This document shows positions 59,480 to 64,000 of a stretch of 64,000 nt of DNA, piece by piece. The stretch comes from Cymbidium sinense (taxonomy: Eukaryota; Streptophyta; Magnoliopsida; Asparagales; Orchidaceae). The first letter of the stretch is position 1. Each line of letters opens with the position of its first letter. The notes beneath the pieces were generated by a model that searched no databases, was not told where the DNA came from, and was given only the letters and a program-made list of their open reading frames with translations. The stretch covers positions 45,083,648-45,147,647 of the forward strand of contig CM038221.1 in assembly GCA_021442155.1 (NCBI GenBank), in the 5' to 3' direction. Both the position numbers and the translations under genes were made by a program.

Positions 59480-61020
59480 ATAAATACCCGCATGGGCTCG
59501 ACATATGAATGCTTAAACAAGATCTCGAGGATGCTGGTTGATTCCCAATTGGTTCTACGGAATGGGTCCGGGTTAACAAAACCTAATGATGTTGTTATAG
59601 CTTTCTCTGCCTGAGAAAATCTCTGAGAAGCTAATTCTATCAGGACAAGAAACTATCTTCTAACTTAGTGAAAGAGTTGATTGAAGATATCAACTAAAGG
59701 TAACTATTATCAAAATATCTATGATATTATATTCAATATTCTCAAATCAAAATCCTCAAAATATAAATCTAGGTCTGATCCTCGTTATTAAAAAATTAAT
59801 AGTGACAAGATAAATAATAAATTAAATGATTTAAACACCCACATTCCTACATGAATGATTAAATTTAAATGAGGATGTTTATGGGTTGATTCGATTTAGT
59901 CTTATGATTGGGTCCGGGTTAACAAAATCTAAAAATCTATTATAAGAATTTTAACTTAGTAAAATATCTGAGAAGCTAATTCTATCTTGTGATAGTATAT
60001 TTGATCATCTATTAGGAGCTAAATAGAGTTGATAGGATTTAAAGTTCTCAAATATATTTGATTCAATTAACCACCTGATGATGAATGTAAAATGAAAAAA
60101 ATTTAATCGAGGGGATACTTCAATCAAAATATGATTACAATCTCAAAACAAATTAACTTAGATTGAATCTCAATCTAAATGTAGAATTTAAATTATCATT
60201 GAGCTATAAATGCCTAAGTGAAATTCAATATTAAAAACTTAAAGCTAAAAATCCAATTCACCTTTCACAATTGTTTATCGGAGGTGACAAATTAAGAAAA
60301 CCCTAGCTCACAAAGGAGCTAAAGTCAAATCAAGTACACAACTATGTTTACTCTTAAACAATCTCACAAGAAGACGTCCTTCCTGACCACGTGGTTTAAG
60401 TTCCATACATGATGTAGTTACCACTGAGTTATTTGACCGTGGTTGTAAATGACATGTTATATTATATGATCAGATGCTCCCATTGGCTCGCCTTTGAGTT
60501 GAAAACCATAGGTATATTTGATTGGGCAAAAATCCTCTATTAAAGTACTTAAACTTGTGTCCTGACAAACACCATCCCGTGTCTACAAGAATTTCTGATG
60601 ACGAACCCATGTGTTGTTGATAAGGATCCTTCGATCAAGTCATCACTACCTCCTCGACTAGAATTACCATCCCGGATGACGTAACCATGGGATCTAGATC
60701 GGGCGCATCATCGTTCCCCCAATAATTCACTTTAAGTTAAATCTAATGAATTTCATAAATCTAAATTCCAAAACTTCACATGTCATTATACGCTACACGC
60801 ACCTAATGACTAGCCTTAATAAAAGTTCTCTCATTGAGAGGGTAATTAACTATAGGTGCTTGCACCTATAGGAAACCTGGAACTAGATCTAAATTTCTCA
60901 CAAATTGAGGGAAAAATCTCTGGGTAGTGTCTTATCTACTATTCCATCTGCCTTTTGAAAATTACACTGATGCATAAATCATACTCTTTCATCAAGAGAT
61001 GGTGGTAAATTTTAAAGCAT
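59480..61020. repeat. Shared segment, copy B, with internal duplication
   Basis: It matches 25290-26450. GGGTCCGGGTTAACAAAA followed by GAGAAGCTAATTCTATC occurs twice (about 59565-59640 and 59910-59990), so a unit of about 345 bp is duplicated in this copy but not in copy A. Non-coding. Confidence 0.65.
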
Positions 61021-62729
61021 GATGCCACCTAGTTTCTCTTCCATCTTTGCTAATCTAAGCTGTAATAATAGTGAAGTATAAAAACATTTTTTTTTAAAAA
61101 AAATCAATTTTTAATGAAATTAAATCTAAGCCAATCATGTCCTTATGACTAATATGTTTGCTCTCTATGTTAATGGATCTTTAGAGCACACTATTCATCA
61201 TGCAATTAGGTTGCAGAGCCAATATCCGTCTGGCTAATGATGTAATCAATACTGGAGATGTTGGAGCTACTATTCAATTTGGTAGTGTATACTTTCCACT
61301 ATCAATAATCTCTACTTGAAGCATATCATATCACATACCAACTTATGCGGGAGGAGGATAATTGGAATGACCACTACTGCTAATAAGGTTTCTCGAAAGA
61401 TTGAGTCATTCTGAAGTGCCAGTCATAAAAAGAATCATCATTGGGCAGAAAGTTTCAATTATACATATGAATGTGACCACTCTACCAGTTGAACCTTTTG
61501 TACTAAGAAGACATGATGTTGAAGCCTCCTCTTAGAAAACTAACTAAAAAGGGAGAGAAGAATGAATCGAGGAGCTCATCAACTCTCACTGGCCATCTAC
61601 ACACTTACAACAAGCAGTATTCTACCCCACAATAAATTTGAAAATTTTGAGATGGTGAAAAGGAATAGCCTCAGTGATGTTAATCAATCTTTTGGGGCTC
61701 AACAAAAGAGTCCAACACTGTAAGAAATAACAAACTCTATCCGCGAGTACATAGAGTCCTAAAGGTTGAAAAGAAAAGGTCTTATGAATAAAAGATATCA
61801 AAGACAAATTAAGTGAGAAGCCAAGAATGCTCACTACGTAAACTACCATAAGTGGTAAGAACATAAGATCCTTCTAAACAAGTCATTTGAACATGGTGAC
61901 ACTTGAATCGCATGTTTGGGAATCCACTACCGAAAGGTCCTGATAAAATAAATAAATAAATATGGAGGCTGAAGATTCAAGAAGAAGTGGCAATGCAAAA
62001 CTTTCCTCATTTGGAAGCAAGCTAACTTAGAGGCAGCAGAGAAAGAGATATTGAACTGCGTGCTCTACAGCCATTGTTAAAATAAAAATATTATACAACC
62101 AACTGTGGAACCAAAAGCGAGTGTTGTTCCAACCATAACAAGTTGAGAGCCTAAGATGGGCAAAGCGGAACAACTCTACTGGTCAAATCAAATAGTCCTT
62201 CCGACTGACATAATGTCGTTCCACTTAGTGAGAAACTCTAAATCAGATGCAAGAGTGTATCGGGTCCTTAAAGTTGCTAAGGAGAAAAGACTGATAAATT
62301 TTTTTTAAAGTCCTGTCATTAGAGAGGCTAGAGTTGCTCCTCCAAGGAGACCTCCTACAACCCTGATAGGATATCAACCAATTCAAGTTCCGCATGGTGA
62401 GCATCAAGGAGTGACACCTGGACCACAAGTCTAAGAATTCGTCGTCGAAAGGTCTCGACAAAAATGTAAGAAAATTTGGAGGCTGAAGCGTCGAAGTGAG
62501 ACTACTTTAAAGAAGGATAGTGACGTGACATCTGGACTATACTCCTAGAGATCCACCACAAATGAAACTCGTTAAGAATGTGTACCTAAGAAAAATATCC
62601 TATGTGAGATGTTAATCACACCGGAGCTTGATCATCTCCATATCTTGAGAAGAGGTCGTTTGATCATACCGAGCCAAAAGTATATTGGAGGCATCGATCA
62701 GAGTTTCGTGTCCAAGAGGAAGAAGCTGA

Positions 62730-63240
62730 TGTAAAAGGATACTCCTTTCAAATAGGACAAAAAATTGTCGAGAGGCTTTTAACAGTATCAAGAAGTATCA
62801 TTAAATCACCATTCTCACAATAATCCAGGAAAGCCTCTCATTTTAATAGCATTGGAAGAATCTACGTGCTCTGGCAAACAAGAGGGAAAGGATAGCGTTC
62901 TATATTACATTAGTCGAAGATTGATAGGAGCAGAAATACATTATTCTACAATTGAGAAGCATTGTTTGACATTAATTTTTTGCTTTTCAAAAGCTATGTT
63001 ATTATATGCTATCTCATAAAATTACTGTCATCTTAAGAATCGATCCGCTGAAGTTCTTGATGACAAGACTAGCGTTGACAGGTCGCTTGACACGATGGGC
63101 TATTATTTTGCTACAATTTGACATCACATATGTTCCCAAAAAGTCGTGAATGGGTAAATTATGACAGACCTCCTTGCTGCACACCCTATCCCGACAGATT
63201 CATCGCTCAATGATGATCTCCTTGATGAGCAGGTCATGCA
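62730..63240 (+). pseudogene. Tat pol: reverse transcriptase end and first RNase H
   Basis: Pieces read GYSFQIGQKIVERLL and KPLILIALEES, then VLYYISRRLIGAEIHYSTIEKHCLTLIF, DPLKFLMTRLALTGRLTRWAI and LLQFDITYVPKK. These follow the Tat RNase H region in order, including the YSxIEKHCL box and the GRLxRW motif. Frame changes near 63145 and 63175 break it. RNase H removes the RNA strand during copying. Confidence 0.8.
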
Positions 63241-63429
63241 TATATACGAAAAAAAAGCAGTAAATGTAGGGATTGTATTTTGATAGAGCTTCATCCATCA
63301 AATACACTAAGCCCTCAAATCTCCCAAAAGCTCGAGCTGGAATCAGTCTCATCTTGATCACGCTAGAAGGGGTATAATGAAGCATTCCTACCAGTTGATT
63401 GAGCCACAAAGCACAATACAAAATGTTAG

Positions 63430-63570
63430 TAGTAGGTCTGGATGAAGCCATCTTCATGGGAGCTCAAAATCTACAAGTTTATGGTGATTCTCAGCTTGTC
63501 ATTAATCAAGTGCTGGGCCTTTACAAAATCAACAAGCTTGAATTGACCCAATATCATGTTTTCTGCTCAT
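63430..63570 (+). pseudogene. Tat pol: second (archaeal-type) RNase H
   Basis: LDEAIFMGAQNLQVYGDSQL followed by VINQVLGLYKINKLELTQYH matches the second RNase H found in Tat elements, with the VYGDSQLV box that carries a catalytic Asp. Having both RNase H domains places this copy in the Tat branch. The N-terminal part of the domain is worn. Confidence 0.75.
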
Positions 63571-64000
63571 AAAGAAAATCCCAAATATCATTATGACTCA
63601 AGTTTCTAGAGTGCAAAATATATTATTTAGCCAAGTTAGCTAAAGAAATGATGATTATCTACTAATTAGTGTTTGCACTTGGGTCAAAGCCAATAAATCA
63701 AAATCACTGGAAGAGGGTCATCAAATGCAAGCCGGATACAACTCACGCTGTTCTCACACTGCTACAAATTGCTCATCAAAATCAATAAGATGAGGCTCAA
63801 ACTATTCAGGAGGTAAGACCTCAATCTGAAGAAACTCTAAGACCATGAAGTGAAATCCTTATAGTAGAAGAGAAGGAAGATTAGAGACAACACTTCGTCG
63901 ACTACTTTAAGGAAAGCAAATTATCAATAACGATGGATGCACAACCGAGAAAAGGTTTTATGTGTGCTTATGTTGGCAATACCTTATCATGATCATTTGA

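Larger units (their letters stand above)
58640..64000 (+). mobile_element. Tat-like Ty3/gypsy element (copy B), runs out of the window
   Basis: The left limit is not defined; the direct repeat at 58637 is taken as a working edge. 59480-61020 and 61170-62560 align in order with copy A (25290-26450 and 26740-28180). From 62730 on, pol sequence follows: end of reverse transcriptase, RNase H and a second archaeal-type RNase H, which is the hallmark of the Tat branch. The integrase would lie beyond 64000. Stops and shifts occur throughout. Confidence 0.7.

Overview
This window is nuclear DNA of a flowering plant: AT-rich, with interrupted genes carrying GT-AG introns, long tracts of LTR and non-LTR retrotransposons, hAT- and Harbinger-type DNA transposons and microsatellites. 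The GC-rich codons in the first half of the ribonucleotide reductase gene would fit a monocot, but the sequence alone does not settle the species.

Layout. 204-6140 is a Ty3/gypsy element of Tat type that carries only gag and protease, with both LTRs, two tandem-repeat arrays and a 5-bp target duplication. 7660-8990 is a decayed PIF/Harbinger transposase gene. 11620-18288 is a decayed Ty1/copia element on the minus strand. 19404-34762 is a plus-strand gene for a BAT1/GABA-permease-like amino-acid transporter in eight exons. Its 12.2-kb intron 2 holds a second Tat-like element, and intron 5 holds a hAT-type MITE. 35398-36890 holds a foldback element and a truncated Tat LTR. 37531-43276 is a nearly full-length LINE with target-site duplications. 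44202-45297 is an intronless gene for the ribonucleotide reductase small subunit, with E2F-like sites upstream. 45298-50800 is mostly anonymous AT-rich sequence and repeat fragments. 50814-57060 is a decayed chromovirus (Ty3/gypsy with chromodomain). From about 58640 to the end lies another Tat-like element with two RNase H domains, which runs out of the window.

Only two cellular genes are recognisable. Neither can be read through as written. The transporter has five frame breaks, at least four of them at or next to short homopolymers, and the reductase has a net 2-base loss beside runs of G. Splice sites, catalytic residues and family motifs are otherwise intact. Small indel errors in the assembly therefore explain the breaks at least as well as loss of function.

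No new multi-gene system is visible. The most notable features are the gag-protease-only Tat element with dual 3' tandem arrays, the sense-oriented retrotransposon in the giant transporter intron, the E2F sites of the reductase promoter, and a repeat segment of about 1 kb that occurs in three places and two orientations.
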